Assembly: GCA_020431945.1 (NCBI GenBank)
Contig: JAGQHH010000026.1
Span: 1-23,552 of the forward strand
DNA from: Cyanobacteria bacterium HKST-UBA02
GTDB lineage: Bacteria; Cyanobacteriota; Vampirovibrionia; Obscuribacterales; Obscuribacteraceae
Direction of reading: 5' to 3'
Length of the DNA stretch: 23,552 nt
Part shown: piece by piece, positions 7,156 through 14,739 of the stretch
Layout: every line of letters begins with the position of its first letter
Numbering within the stretch: position 1 is the stretch's first letter
The notes under the pieces: generated by a model
Told to the model about the DNA's origin: nothing
Databases searched by the model: none
What the model saw: the letters and a program-made list of their open reading frames with translations, nothing else
Made by a program: the position numbers and the translations under genes

Positions 7156-8025
7156 ATGAAACTCTGCTTCGATGCCACTAGATTCGGTACTGGGCTGGAG
7201 GGGGCCATCGAGCTCGCCGCCGCCAAGGGCATCCCCAGTATCGAGTACACTTTCGAGCCTTTCGAGACGACCCCGAAAGGTTCTCTCAAGGCGGAAGAGA
7301 AGAAGCATCTCAAGGAGCTCAGCGAGCTGGCCCGGGATAAAGGTGTCCAGATCGCCTGTCTCAATCTGGAGTATCTGCACATTCCCGGGGACCGGAAGTC
7401 GGCCCGGCGCTTCCAGGGCATGATGGCAAAACTGGCTAAGGTAGCCAATCTGGTTGGTTGCCATCTGCTCGCCTTCTATATCGAGCCCGGCTCCGGAGAA
7501 GACTGGAAAGAGCGCTTCAAAGAAGAGTTCGAGCCCCTTGCCGCCATTCTCGAGAGCAATGAGGTCAAGCCTGTTCTGAGGCTTTCCACTCCCAGCGTCA
7601 CCCGGGGACTCTCCCTCAAAAAATGGCGGGCCATGGAGCCGCAAGACTGGCGCGATTTGCTCTCCACCTGCCCGGGGCTCACCCTCAGTTTTTCCCCTGC
7701 TGATTGCATCTGGCTCGGTATCGATTATCTGCAGGTCCTGGCTGATTTCACATCCGCCATCGAGCATGTGGCCGCTCATGACGTCGAGATCAATCGGGAT
7801 ATCCTCCGGGACAGCGGCATGTTCGGTCCCCTCTGGTGGCGCTACCGCCTGGCCGGCAAAGGAACGGTGGACTGGCGCCAGCTCATCGAGCTGCTCAAGC
7901 TCTATGACTATCAGGGAGCCTTCTCGATTCAGCTCGATGACGAATTCGTCGCCGACGAGCCAGCCGTCCTCGAAGACGCTCTGGATGAGGGGGTTCGCAC
8001 CATCGCTCCTCTGGTCCGCGGCTGA
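7156..8025 (+). CDS. Sugar phosphate isomerase/epimerase-like TIM-barrel protein
   Basis: The 289-residue protein fits the xylose-isomerase-like TIM-barrel (AP endonuclease family 2) fold. It has repeated strand-helix units: MKLCFDATRFG, GIPSIEYTFEPFE, VQIACLNLEYLHIPG, GCHLLAFYIEP, VKPVLRLSTP, LTLSFSPADCI, AAHDVEINRD and, near the end, KGTVDWRQLIELLKLYDYQG, which matches the usual G-x-G-x-x-D-W segment. The metal-binding residues normally expected look replaced: no Glu in VLRLSTP (139-145), no Asp-x-x-His in LTLSFSPAD (175-183), and Gln259 where a Glu is usual (FSIQL). It may therefore be non-catalytic or use another site. There is no signal peptide. It lies 28 bases before the GH38 gene, suggesting a shared sugar-related role. 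No strong ribosome binding site precedes the ATG. Confidence 0.72.
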   Translation: MKLCFDATRFGTGLEGAIELAAAKGIPSIEYTFEPFETTPKGSLKAEEKKHLKELSELARDKGVQIACLNLEYLHIPGDRKSARRFQGMMAKLAKVANLVGCHLLAFYIEPGSGEDWKERFKEEFEPLAAILESNEVKPVLRLSTPSVTRGLSLKKWRAMEPQDWRDLLSTCPGLTLSFSPADCIWLGIDYLQVLADFTSAIEHVAAHDVEINRDILRDSGMFGPLWWRYRLAGKGTVDWRQLIELLKLYDYQGAFSIQLDDEFVADEPAVLEDALDEGVRTIAPLVRG

Positions 8026-8053
8026 CTGAGGCCGGTATAGGGGATATATTTCT

Positions 8054-10990
8054 GTGAGCAAGCTCTGTCTCTATCTTCATACTCACTGGGACCGGGAGTG
8101 GTACTGGTCTTTCGAGAAGTACCGCACCCAGCTCGTCTCGGTGGCGCGAAAAGTAATCGAGGATCTGGAATCCGGGGTCCTCTCGTCTTTCCATCTGGAC
8201 GGGCAGACCAGCGCCGTGGAAGACATACTCGAGGTGGCGCCGGAGCTCGGACCGCGTCTCAAGAAGCTGGTGAAGAAGGGCTCTCTGTCGGTGGGTCCCT
8301 GGTATGTCCTGGCGGATCAAATGCTGGTCTCCGGAGAGAGCCTGGTGCGCAATCTCGACCTGGGTCTGCGACAGTCCAGGCAATTCGGCGGTGCCATGAT
8401 GGTGGGATACTGCCCGGACACGTTCGGTCATACTCAGGACATGCCCCGGGTGCTTGCGGGATTCGGTATCAAGACCGCCGTGGTCTGGCGCGGCGTGCCG
8501 CTGCTGGAGCGGGGACCCGATTTCTTCTGGCAGGCACCGGACGGGAGCAAAGTGCTTGCCTGCCTCCTGCCTGACGGCTATTACCAGACCGCTTTTCACG
8601 AAAGCGCCTCGCTCGGCGAAGAGGAGGCGGCGCCGCTGCTTGCCGGTTATCTCAGGAGTTTTATCGAGGCTGGCGAAGAGCCCTCTTCGCGAGCACGCTC
8701 GGCGTCTACCCTGAGAGCGACGGCTCTGGTGCCCGTGGGTGGCGATCATCTCTATCCGCCTGCCGATTTCGAGCGCCTGGCGCGCCTTTCGAAAGCCGGT
8801 CTCAATGGCTGCGAGCTGGCTGTGGTCAAGCTCGGCGATTATCTGGACGGGGCTCTCGAGGCTGCTACCGCCCCTGGTGCGCTAATTCGCATTATCAAAG
8901 GGGAGCTGCGGGACAATCGGTCCGCGAAGGAGCACTGCCGGGCTTTCATGCTTGCCGGAGTGCTGTCCACCAGGCTCTATCTCAAGCGCCAGAATCGTCT
9001 GGGCGAGTGGCGCCTTGCCCGGATCGCCGAGCCCTTGCTTTCTCTGCTCGCCTGGTCCGGAGTGGTCAACTATCCGGCGCGGGAGCTCGAGCATGCCTGG
9101 CGGTTGTTGTTGCGCAATCAGCCTCACGACAGCATATGTGGTTGCAGTGTAGACGAAGTCCATCGGGAGATGCTCACGCGTTACCAGGGTCTGCACGATG
9201 TCATCGATGTCCTCGATCGCCAGATCAGGGAAGAGCTTATCAGTCCGGGTTTGCATGAATGGTCCGCTTCCCCGAGACAAGCTGTCCGGGACGCAGCAGC
9301 GGGCACCGGGGGCGGTGTTGCCGACGAGTGTGGTTTCGGGCGCCTGCACATGGACCTTCTTGATCCCGATGCTCCGGTCAAGCAAATGGCAGTCTTCAAT
9401 CTCTCGGGGAGTACGGTGTCGGCGCCGGTGCCTTTCGCTTTCGCCGTTCCGCCCGAGCGCCTCGGTCTGACCAGTGACGGCGAGCCTCTGGAGATTCCTC
9501 TTATCGACGATTCGCAGATCAGCGCACTCGAAGAGAGCATCGAGGATCTCCTGGGCGATTCCGGTTCGGTTCAAATAGATTCGCTCAGTGTCGAGACCGA
9601 GGTTTTCGGCTCGGTTTCTAAAGTTCCCATCTACAAAGATATCTGTCTTGCCCGGGGGTGGATCTGGCCGGGAGTGGTTCCCGCTCTTTCCGTCTCTCTG
9701 CTTTCAGGCAGGACTGACAGGAGTACCCCGGCTCTTGCCGCCATCGTCGATCGCTCGGAGCGTCGGCTATCCAACGGCTATTTCACCGTCAGTGTCGATG
9801 AGAATGGCCGGGTGCTCGTGACCGCTGCCGGTGAGGACGATCGTTATAAGAGTCGGGATTACGAGCTCGGGCTGAGATTCCGGGATCAGGGGGACGGCGG
9901 GGACTCCTACAATTTCGATCCGGTCTATGGAGATCCCCAGCCGGTGGCACGTTTCAAAGAAGTGACCGCGGGGCGCCCCGGACCTCTTTCGGGCAGCCTC
10001 AGGCTGGTTCACGAAATAGACATCCCCGAGTGCGTGGAGCGCAGCCCGGATCGCGCGTTTTTAGATGCTTCCGGCAAGAAGGATCTGGTGGACATGCCGG
10101 CCCTGGCTCGCAGCAAGCGTCTCGTCCGGCACGAGATCCATACCGAGATCAGTCTGAGAAGAGGCGTTCCACTGGTCTTTTTCGAGACCACCTGGGACAA
10201 CCAGAGCCGGGATCACAGGATGGAGGTCGTATTCGACACCGGAGCGCCGGTCGATACCACCTGGTCCGAGAATCACTTCAGTCTGGTGGAGCGCAAAATC
10301 AAAGAGCACTCTCAGGAGCTCCCGGTAGATCGAGCCAGGGAAGCGCCCCTCGACCGCTTCGCCTGTCAGAGATTTTTCATAGCCAACCAGCAGGTTTTTC
10401 TCAATCTCGGTCTTCCGGAATACGGTGTCGAGGGAAGCTCGGTGAGTTATACGATTTTGCGTGCCGTCTCCATGCTCTCGCGCAAGCGCCTCCTGACCAG
10501 GGGCGGCGGTGCCGGCCCTCATATCCCTACTCCGGACGGCAATTGTCTGGGGAGCAACAAAGTATCCTATGGCTGGGCACCACTTCCGGTAGCATCCGGG
10601 AAAGCCCTCGGACCTGCCCAGATCTCCAGAGCCTATGAGCTGGCCGAGCTGTTCGAAGGACCCCTCTGGATTTCTCCTTTTGCGGCGGATTCTTCCAGCA
10701 TGGCCCTCGATCCCGGCGAAGGCCAATTCCGAGCCATCGCCCTGTACAATCCAGCGGTCAGGCTTTCCGCTCTCTATTCCGCCGATGGCGGCGGCAGTTT
10801 CCTTCTCCGGCTCCTCAACACCGTCGAGATCCCGGTGCAGTGCCGGCTGGAGATTTTTCTGCCACACCGGAAGGTGGAGCTTGCGGATCTGATGGGGAGC
10901 CGGCAAAAGTCCCTGCGCCCGGGCAAGGACGGGGGCTATACCCTGAAATTCGACTCCAATGAGCTTCTCACCCTGAAGATCTTCCGCTAA
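8054..10990 (+). CDS. Alpha-mannosidase, glycoside hydrolase family 38
   Basis: A 978-residue retaining glycosidase that releases alpha-mannosyl (or related) residues. The N-terminal catalytic domain has LHTHWDREWY (8-17), with zinc ligands His11 and Asp13, and GYCPDTFGH with the probable nucleophile and zinc ligand Asp122. It also has GGDH at 229-232, and QPHDSICGCSVDEVH (356-370), with the last zinc ligand His358. Middle and C-terminal beta-sandwich domains follow. All key residues are present. No signal peptide is seen, so it should act in the cytoplasm, as bacterial MngB-type enzymes do; the preferred substrate is not predictable. It is somewhat longer than E. coli MngB. The GTG start has AGGGGA nine bases upstream, and an earlier ATG is not available. 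It probably shares a transcript with the TIM-barrel gene. No sugar transporter is adjacent. Confidence 0.93.
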   Translation: MSKLCLYLHTHWDREWYWSFEKYRTQLVSVARKVIEDLESGVLSSFHLDGQTSAVEDILEVAPELGPRLKKLVKKGSLSVGPWYVLADQMLVSGESLVRNLDLGLRQSRQFGGAMMVGYCPDTFGHTQDMPRVLAGFGIKTAVVWRGVPLLERGPDFFWQAPDGSKVLACLLPDGYYQTAFHESASLGEEEAAPLLAGYLRSFIEAGEEPSSRARSASTLRATALVPVGGDHLYPPADFERLARLSKAGLNGCELAVVKLGDYLDGALEAATAPGALIRIIKGELRDNRSAKEHCRAFMLAGVLSTRLYLKRQNRLGEWRLARIAEPLLSLLAWSGVVNYPARELEHAWRLLLRNQPHDSICGCSVDEVHREMLTRYQGLHDVIDVLDRQIREELISPGLHEWSASPRQAVRDAAAGTGGGVADECGFGRLHMDLLDPDAPVKQMAVFNLSGSTVSAPVPFAFAVPPERLGLTSDGEPLEIPLIDDSQISALEESIEDLLGDSGSVQIDSLSVETEVFGSVSKVPIYKDICLARGWIWPGVVPALSVSLLSGRTDRSTPALAAIVDRSERRLSNGYFTVSVDENGRVLVTAAGEDDRYKSRDYELGLRFRDQGDGGDSYNFDPVYGDPQPVARFKEVTAGRPGPLSGSLRLVHEIDIPECVERSPDRAFLDASGKKDLVDMPALARSKRLVRHEIHTEISLRRGVPLVFFETTWDNQSRDHRMEVVFDTGAPVDTTWSENHFSLVERKIKEHSQELPVDRAREAPLDRFACQRFFIANQQVFLNLGLPEYGVEGSSVSYTILRAVSMLSRKRLLTRGGGAGPHIPTPDGNCLGSNKVSYGWAPLPVASGKALGPAQISRAYELAELFEGPLWISPFAADSSSMALDPGEGQFRAIALYNPAVRLSALYSADGGGSFLLRLLNTVEIPVQCRLEIFLPHRKVELADLMGSRQKSLRPGKDGGYTLKFDSNELLTLKIFR

Positions 10991-11004
10991 TATCCCGCTA
11001 ATAT
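10984..11004. repeat. Short tandem duplication at the GH38 stop codon
   Basis: CCGCTAATAT occurs twice with an 11-base period (10984-10993 and 10995-11004). The first copy contains the TAA stop of the GH38 gene. The sequence looks like a slippage duplication; no function is evident. Confidence 0.6.
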
Positions 11005-11047
11005 GTGGAATATGTAGATCGTGTCCATTGCAGGTTCAAAACGAGAA

Positions 11048-11992
11048 ATGTCTATTCGCCGCAGCTCATTCGCTCATCTGGTAAGCTCCCTGGCTCTGGC
11101 GGCTGCCGTCTCGGGTATGGTATCGCAGCCAGTGCAGGCCAAGAAATATATCCTCGATTCGCCTCTTACCGTGGAGCAGCAGAAGAGTCTCGATAAGGCG
11201 GCCAGGTATGCCAAGAGCGGCAAGAGCGACCGGGCGAGACCGATATTCCAGGATGTTCTCGCCACCTGCAACGACCTGCCGAAGTGTCTGGCCCTGGCAG
11301 GCTATACCGAGCAGTACGGTCATCCTCTGCTGGATGTTCGGCGGGCAGCCATGCAGAAGGCCTTCAGCCTGAGCCGCACTCATGACGACTATATCCAGGT
11401 CGCTCTCAAAGCCCGGCAGTTCGAGTGCTATGACGTAACCCGCAACGCCATACAAAAGCTTGTCGGCGCTGCAAACACGCCGGAAGAGCTTACCGATCTG
11501 GCTCGCAAAGCCCAGGAGGTATCGCTCAACGATGTCGCTCACCTGGCTATGGAAAAGGAGTACCAGTACATCAAGACGGTGCCGGAAGCTCTGGAGTTCG
11601 CCCGGCAGGTAAGCCTTCTGGGCATGGAGGACCTGCTTCGCCAGGTGGTCAAAGAGCTCATCGACGATGAGAATGACGTCAATCAGCTCCTGGTTCTCCT
11701 GCGCAATATCGAGCCGTATAAGCTAAAGGATCTGAACCGCTACCTTCTCAAAAAGACCCTCGATCTTCCCAATGTCAGCCGGGAGTCGCTCTATGAAGTG
11801 TGGAAGGCGGCCAAGCGCAACCGCCAGCAAGACATAATGGATGTCGCGGTGTTCCGCGCCAAGAAATCCAAGCTCGTCGATCAGATGAAGGAGCACCAGG
11901 CGCACAAGAAAGATCGTCTCGAGCAGTGGCGTCAGGACCAGTCTCAGGGACAGGTCTATAGCGGCGATTCGTCGTCGGTGGGCGGATTTTGA
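11048..11992 (+). CDS. Exported helical protein of unknown function
   Basis: I choose the ATG at 11048, giving a 314-residue protein with a clean signal peptide: MSIRRSS, hydrophobic core LVSSLALAAAVSGMV, cut after PVQA. A GTG at 11021 would add nine residues in front of the signal peptide and looks less likely. The mature part is almost all helical, with repeat-like units of about 35 residues (for example QKSLDKAARYAKSGKSDRA and TPEELTDLARKAQEVSLNDV). These suggest a degenerate TPR- or HEAT-like solenoid, although I cannot assign a family. Two cysteines (in ATCNDLPKC) could form a disulphide. The C-terminus is charged and then Gly/Ser-rich. It is probably periplasmic. It follows the GH38 gene on the same strand with 57 bases between them. 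Confidence 0.68.
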   Translation: MSIRRSSFAHLVSSLALAAAVSGMVSQPVQAKKYILDSPLTVEQQKSLDKAARYAKSGKSDRARPIFQDVLATCNDLPKCLALAGYTEQYGHPLLDVRRAAMQKAFSLSRTHDDYIQVALKARQFECYDVTRNAIQKLVGAANTPEELTDLARKAQEVSLNDVAHLAMEKEYQYIKTVPEALEFARQVSLLGMEDLLRQVVKELIDDENDVNQLLVLLRNIEPYKLKDLNRYLLKKTLDLPNVSRESLYEVWKAAKRNRQQDIMDVAVFRAKKSKLVDQMKEHQAHKKDRLEQWRQDQSQGQVYSGDSSSVGGF

Positions 11993-12085
11993 AGATCGCC
12001 AGCCGGAACCGGTGGCACCGTGTCTCCCCAGATATGGTGTTCGGTCCCGGCTGCGAGCTTCTGTCTTTGCTTTCTATAACGAATC

Positions 12086-12125
12086 CGACCTGAAATAAGT
12101 TCAACGATCTGAAATAAAACGTGAA
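12086..12125 (+). repeat. Imperfect direct repeat upstream of rpsU
   Basis: Two adjacent copies of about 20 bases, CGACCTGAAATAAGTTCAA (12086-12104) and CGATCTGAAATAAAACGTGAA (12105-12125), share the core CTGAAATAA. They lie just upstream of the likely rpsU promoter region, where a regulator could bind in tandem. The function is inferred only from position. Confidence 0.35.
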
Positions 12126-12141
12126 CTTTATGTTGTCTTCC

Positions 12142-12171
12142 TTGGTTATCCGGCAATTGACATGGTATGTT
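12142..12171 (+). promoter_or_regulatory. Possible rpsU promoter
   Basis: TTGGTT (12142-12147) is followed by an 18-base spacer and TATGTT (12166-12171), about 95 bases before the rpsU start. A perfect TTGACA at 12157-12162 also lies here but has no -10 box at normal distance. Weak evidence. Confidence 0.3.
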
Positions 12172-12250
12172 CTCAATGGTCGAAGAGACAGGCTTTTCAC
12201 CGGTCGTGACCGTGGTCGCATTGAGCGGGTCACGAGAAACACAGAATTTT
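12172..12250 (+). promoter_or_regulatory. Structured 5' leader of rpsU
   Basis: The leader contains several exact complementarities. CTCAATG (12172-12178) pairs with CATTGAG (12219-12225), enclosing a local hairpin CGGTC-GT-GACCG (12201-12212). CGTGACC (12205-12211) can instead pair with GGTCACG (12228-12234). The last pairing cannot coexist with the other two. Mutually exclusive folds just before a ribosomal protein gene suggest autoregulation or attenuation, but this is inference. Confidence 0.4.
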
Positions 12251-12263
12251 GGAGGTGTTCGGA

Positions 12264-12461
12264 TTGTACGTTAGAGTTGCTGAGCAGGAGAGTATCGAGC
12301 GCGCCCTCAGACGCTTCAAGAAGCAAGTCCAGAAGGCTGGCATTCTGTCTGATTACAGACGCAAGAAGTTCTTCGAGTCTCCTTCCGAGCGCCGCAAGAG
12401 AAAGGCTGCTGCAGCCCGCCGCCGTCAGGTGAAGCGCTCCTGGCACCGGGACGACGCCTAG
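12264..12461 (+). CDS. rpsU: 30S ribosomal protein S21
   Basis: S21 is a small basic protein of the 30S subunit platform, near the anti-Shine-Dalgarno end of 16S rRNA. The 65-residue protein begins [20 protein letters not shown] and continues [16 protein letters not shown], typical for the family, with a basic, lysine/arginine-rich tail ending KRSWHRDDA. The start is TTG at 12264, with a strong GGAGG (12251-12255) eight bases upstream. A TTG at 12249 is in frame but lies before the ribosome binding site and would add five residues not found in the family. It has its own long leader and its own terminator, so it is a single-gene unit. Confidence 0.95.
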   Translation: MYVRVAEQESIERALRRFKKQVQKAGILSDYRRKKFFESPSERRKRKAAAARRRQVKRSWHRDDA

Positions 12462-12483
12462 ATATTTTTAATCTTTGTCCAAG

Positions 12484-12510
12484 ACTCAACCGCCCGCGGT
12501 TGAGTTTTCG
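12484..12510 (+). terminator. Rho-independent terminator of rpsU
   Basis: A perfect 9-bp stem, ACTCAACCG (12484-12492) with CGGTTGAGT (12497-12505), encloses loop CCCG and is followed by TTTCG TTTGC. It starts 22 bases after the rpsU stop. The same hairpin may serve the convergent cobS transcript, but no T-run follows on that strand. Confidence 0.88.
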
Positions 12511-12515
12511 TTTGC

Positions 12516-13310
12516 TTATACCCGGGCAAGTGCCATTACCGAGAGGATGAGACCGCCGCACTCGGCGATTTCCACCACCGCGCCATAGGTGTCTCCGGTC
12601 TGTCCGGCCAGATGCCGGTTGATCCAGTGCGAGGCTGCAATACCGGCTGCTATCGTGCTACCGCTCACAACAAGAACCGCATACGGCCCGGAGAGGAAGG
12701 CTGCTACGATACTGGCTGCTGCCGGAAGCAGGGCAGCAGTGAGGAGATCCGCCTTGCCTGAGGTCTCGTGGAAGATTTTCCCTTTCCCTTCTTCTCGCGC
12801 ATAGGGAAAGCGAACGATGGCATAGACCTCGGCGTAGCGCGACCATGCTGGTATCAGAAGCAGTGCCGCCCAGCTCAGTGGTTGATTTTCGAGGAGGCTC
12901 GTGATGGCGGCGAACTTCAGGAGCAGCGCGGTTACTCCGGTAAGCACGCCGAAGTTTCCGACCCGGCTGTCCTGCATGATCTCGAGCATGCGCTCGCGGC
13001 TGCGATGGGAGAAGATACCATCGGCAGTGTCCATCAGTCCATCGAAGTGTAGACCACCAGTGAGGCAGAGCCAGGCAGTGGTGAGCAGCGCACCATGAAC
13101 CAGGCTGGCGCAGCGTGACTGCTCGAGTAGACCGGAGCCAATCAAAAGGACGGCGCCGATCAGCAGACCAGCTGCAGGTAGATAAGGAGTCAACCCGGCC
13201 AGGTCGTCCTCGGCGGGCTGCCCGTCTCTACTGAAGCCGGCATTGAGACGAATGCCCGTGGGCAAGGCAGTGACGTATGAGATAGTGGTCAGCAAACGAC
13301 CGAGATTCAT
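12516..13310 (-). CDS. cobS: Adenosylcobinamide-GDP ribazoletransferase (cobalamin synthase)
   Basis: CobS is the inner-membrane enzyme that joins adenosylcobinamide-GDP to alpha-ribazole (or its phosphate), the last assembly step of vitamin B12. The 264-residue protein has several hydrophobic helices and the diagnostic GGLHFDGLMDTADG (85-98), with metal-binding aspartates Asp90 and Asp94. It is followed by RMLEIMQDSRVGNFGV, also diagnostic. Length is normal. The ATG overlaps the stop of the upstream TPR gene in an ATGA, so translation is coupled. No other cobalamin genes (cobU, cobT, cobC) are near, so it either works with genes elsewhere or in salvage of imported corrinoids. Confidence 0.94.
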   Translation of the reverse strand: MNLGRLLTTISYVTALPTGIRLNAGFSRDGQPAEDDLAGLTPYLPAAGLLIGAVLLIGSGLLEQSRCASLVHGALLTTAWLCLTGGLHFDGLMDTADGIFSHRSRERMLEIMQDSRVGNFGVLTGVTALLLKFAAITSLLENQPLSWAALLLIPAWSRYAEVYAIVRFPYAREEGKGKIFHETSGKADLLTAALLPAAASIVAAFLSGPYAVLVVSGSTIAAGIAASHWINRHLAGQTGDTYGAVVEIAECGGLILSVMALARV

Positions 13311-14629
13311 CTAGTCTTCCCTGATGCTCCGGGAATCTCGGCGCTGTACTCCGGTCGATTGGCGAACCTTTCGGTGTTGTGAGCCACCAGGAGGTCTCGT
13401 TTGTCAGAGTAGTATTGCACCAGATCCTGTATGGCTTTCAAGATATCGGGATCGGACTCGAGATTCCAGGCGCGCTCGAGAATCTCGGGAATTACCTCCT
13501 CCGGGGAGATTCCCTGTCCGTCCTCCAGGGTGATCCGGCTCTCGCCGGTCCAGGGAAGAGTGATGTTGTCGGAGAAGTGAGCGACTATATCTGGTATCAG
13601 TGGCAGTGCTTCTCTAGTGCTCAGTGCGTAGGCGAAGATGCTGCGATTGCTGTCATTGCTCACGAAGCTCTCATGAGGACCGATGATTTCGGAAGCCCAG
13701 TCCATGAGCATCAGGGCGTGATCAGGCCGGTCCGGACCCTGATAGCTGTTCAGGGGAAGGTCGGCGAGCCTGGCCAGAATCGCCGCCAGAGGACGGCTCG
13801 TGGGGCTGTAGAATTCGATTGCCTCCGGCGGCCAGCGGAGCCCTTCGAGAACTCCTTTCAATACCAGGAGAGTGAAGGCGATCTTCGTATAGCTCTCGGG
13901 ACTCTCTCTGCCCGTGTCCTTTACCTGATTGATACGGTCTTCGGGATCGAATAGAAGAATCGTTCCATAGAGGATGAAAAACCAGTCCCGTGCATTGAGC
14001 TTCGCCTTGCCTGCGAGTTTTTCCAGACGAGCCTGGACCTGCTTGCGGTGCCGCAACTCGCCCCGCTCTTCCTCGGAGCTCGCCAGACCGTCCAGGCGCC
14101 CGATCATCGCAGCTGATTCTTTCGTTTCCTGACACAGGCAGTAACAGACCGAGAGATTCAAAACCGTATCGAAGTCTTCCTCGATGCTCCGCACCGTCTC
14201 GAAATGCTCGGCGGCTTCTCTGTAACGGGAAAGGGACATGAGGGTAAAGCCGAGCTCGTAGTGGACGGTGGGATCATCCGGCGCCTGGCGGGCGCAGATC
14301 GCCAGAAGCATTGCAGCAAGCTCGTATTGCCGGACATCGATGAGTCGGTAGCCGGCCTCGAAGACTTCCCTGGCGCATGAATCGAGCTCGCTCGGCGCGT
14401 CTCCGTTGCCTTTCATCTTGGTGAGCAGTGTGGCGAGAGCCTGGGACGCCTCGAACTCTTCCGCCTGCTGCAGGAGGTCCACCATCATCGAGATGATCTC
14501 CGTATCATCAGGCTGCGAAAGCCAGAGCGGCTTGACGACCTCCAGGCAGTTGTCGAGGCGCCCTTCAGCCAGCAGTTTGCGTGCTTTCGCCAGGCTCTCT
14601 CCGGTGCTTTTCTGTTCTGTATCGGTCAC
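13307..14629 (-). CDS. TPR-repeat protein of unknown function
   Basis: A 440-residue protein without signal peptide or membrane helix, so cytoplasmic. Residues about 8-200 contain helical pairs of TPR type, for example SLAKARKLLAEGRLDNCLEVV, PTVHYELGFTLMSLSRYREAAEHFE and FDTVLNLSVCYCLCQETKESA. The rest (about 200-440) is helical with no family I recognise. It includes WFFILYGTILLFDP, LEGLRWPPEAIEFY and a charged C-terminal end. It is the first gene of a two-gene unit with cobS, overlapping it by ATGA. A direct role in cobalamin synthesis is not implied by the sequence; TPR proteins usually mediate protein contacts. It is divergent from tpiA across 110 bases. Confidence 0.75.
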   Translation of the reverse strand: MTDTEQKSTGESLAKARKLLAEGRLDNCLEVVKPLWLSQPDDTEIISMMVDLLQQAEEFEASQALATLLTKMKGNGDAPSELDSCAREVFEAGYRLIDVRQYELAAMLLAICARQAPDDPTVHYELGFTLMSLSRYREAAEHFETVRSIEEDFDTVLNLSVCYCLCQETKESAAMIGRLDGLASSEEERGELRHRKQVQARLEKLAGKAKLNARDWFFILYGTILLFDPEDRINQVKDTGRESPESYTKIAFTLLVLKGVLEGLRWPPEAIEFYSPTSRPLAAILARLADLPLNSYQGPDRPDHALMLMDWASEIIGPHESFVSNDSNRSIFAYALSTREALPLIPDIVAHFSDNITLPWTGESRITLEDGQGISPEEVIPEILERAWNLESDPDILKAIQDLVQYYSDKRDLLVAHNTERFANRPEYSAEIPGASGKTR

Positions 14630-14739
14630 GGCTCTGCTGTTTTTCTGCTTAAAACTTGGGCGGTTGGTCGGGCATTTTCGGTTAGAATGCCAATGATATA
14701 TGGGTTCCCCTGCTTTGCCTACACATAGGGGGTATGGAC

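Noticed and set aside
12157..12162. Perfect TTGACA upstream of rpsU
   Set aside because: No -10-like hexamer occurs 16-18 bases downstream, so it is not called as a promoter element by itself.
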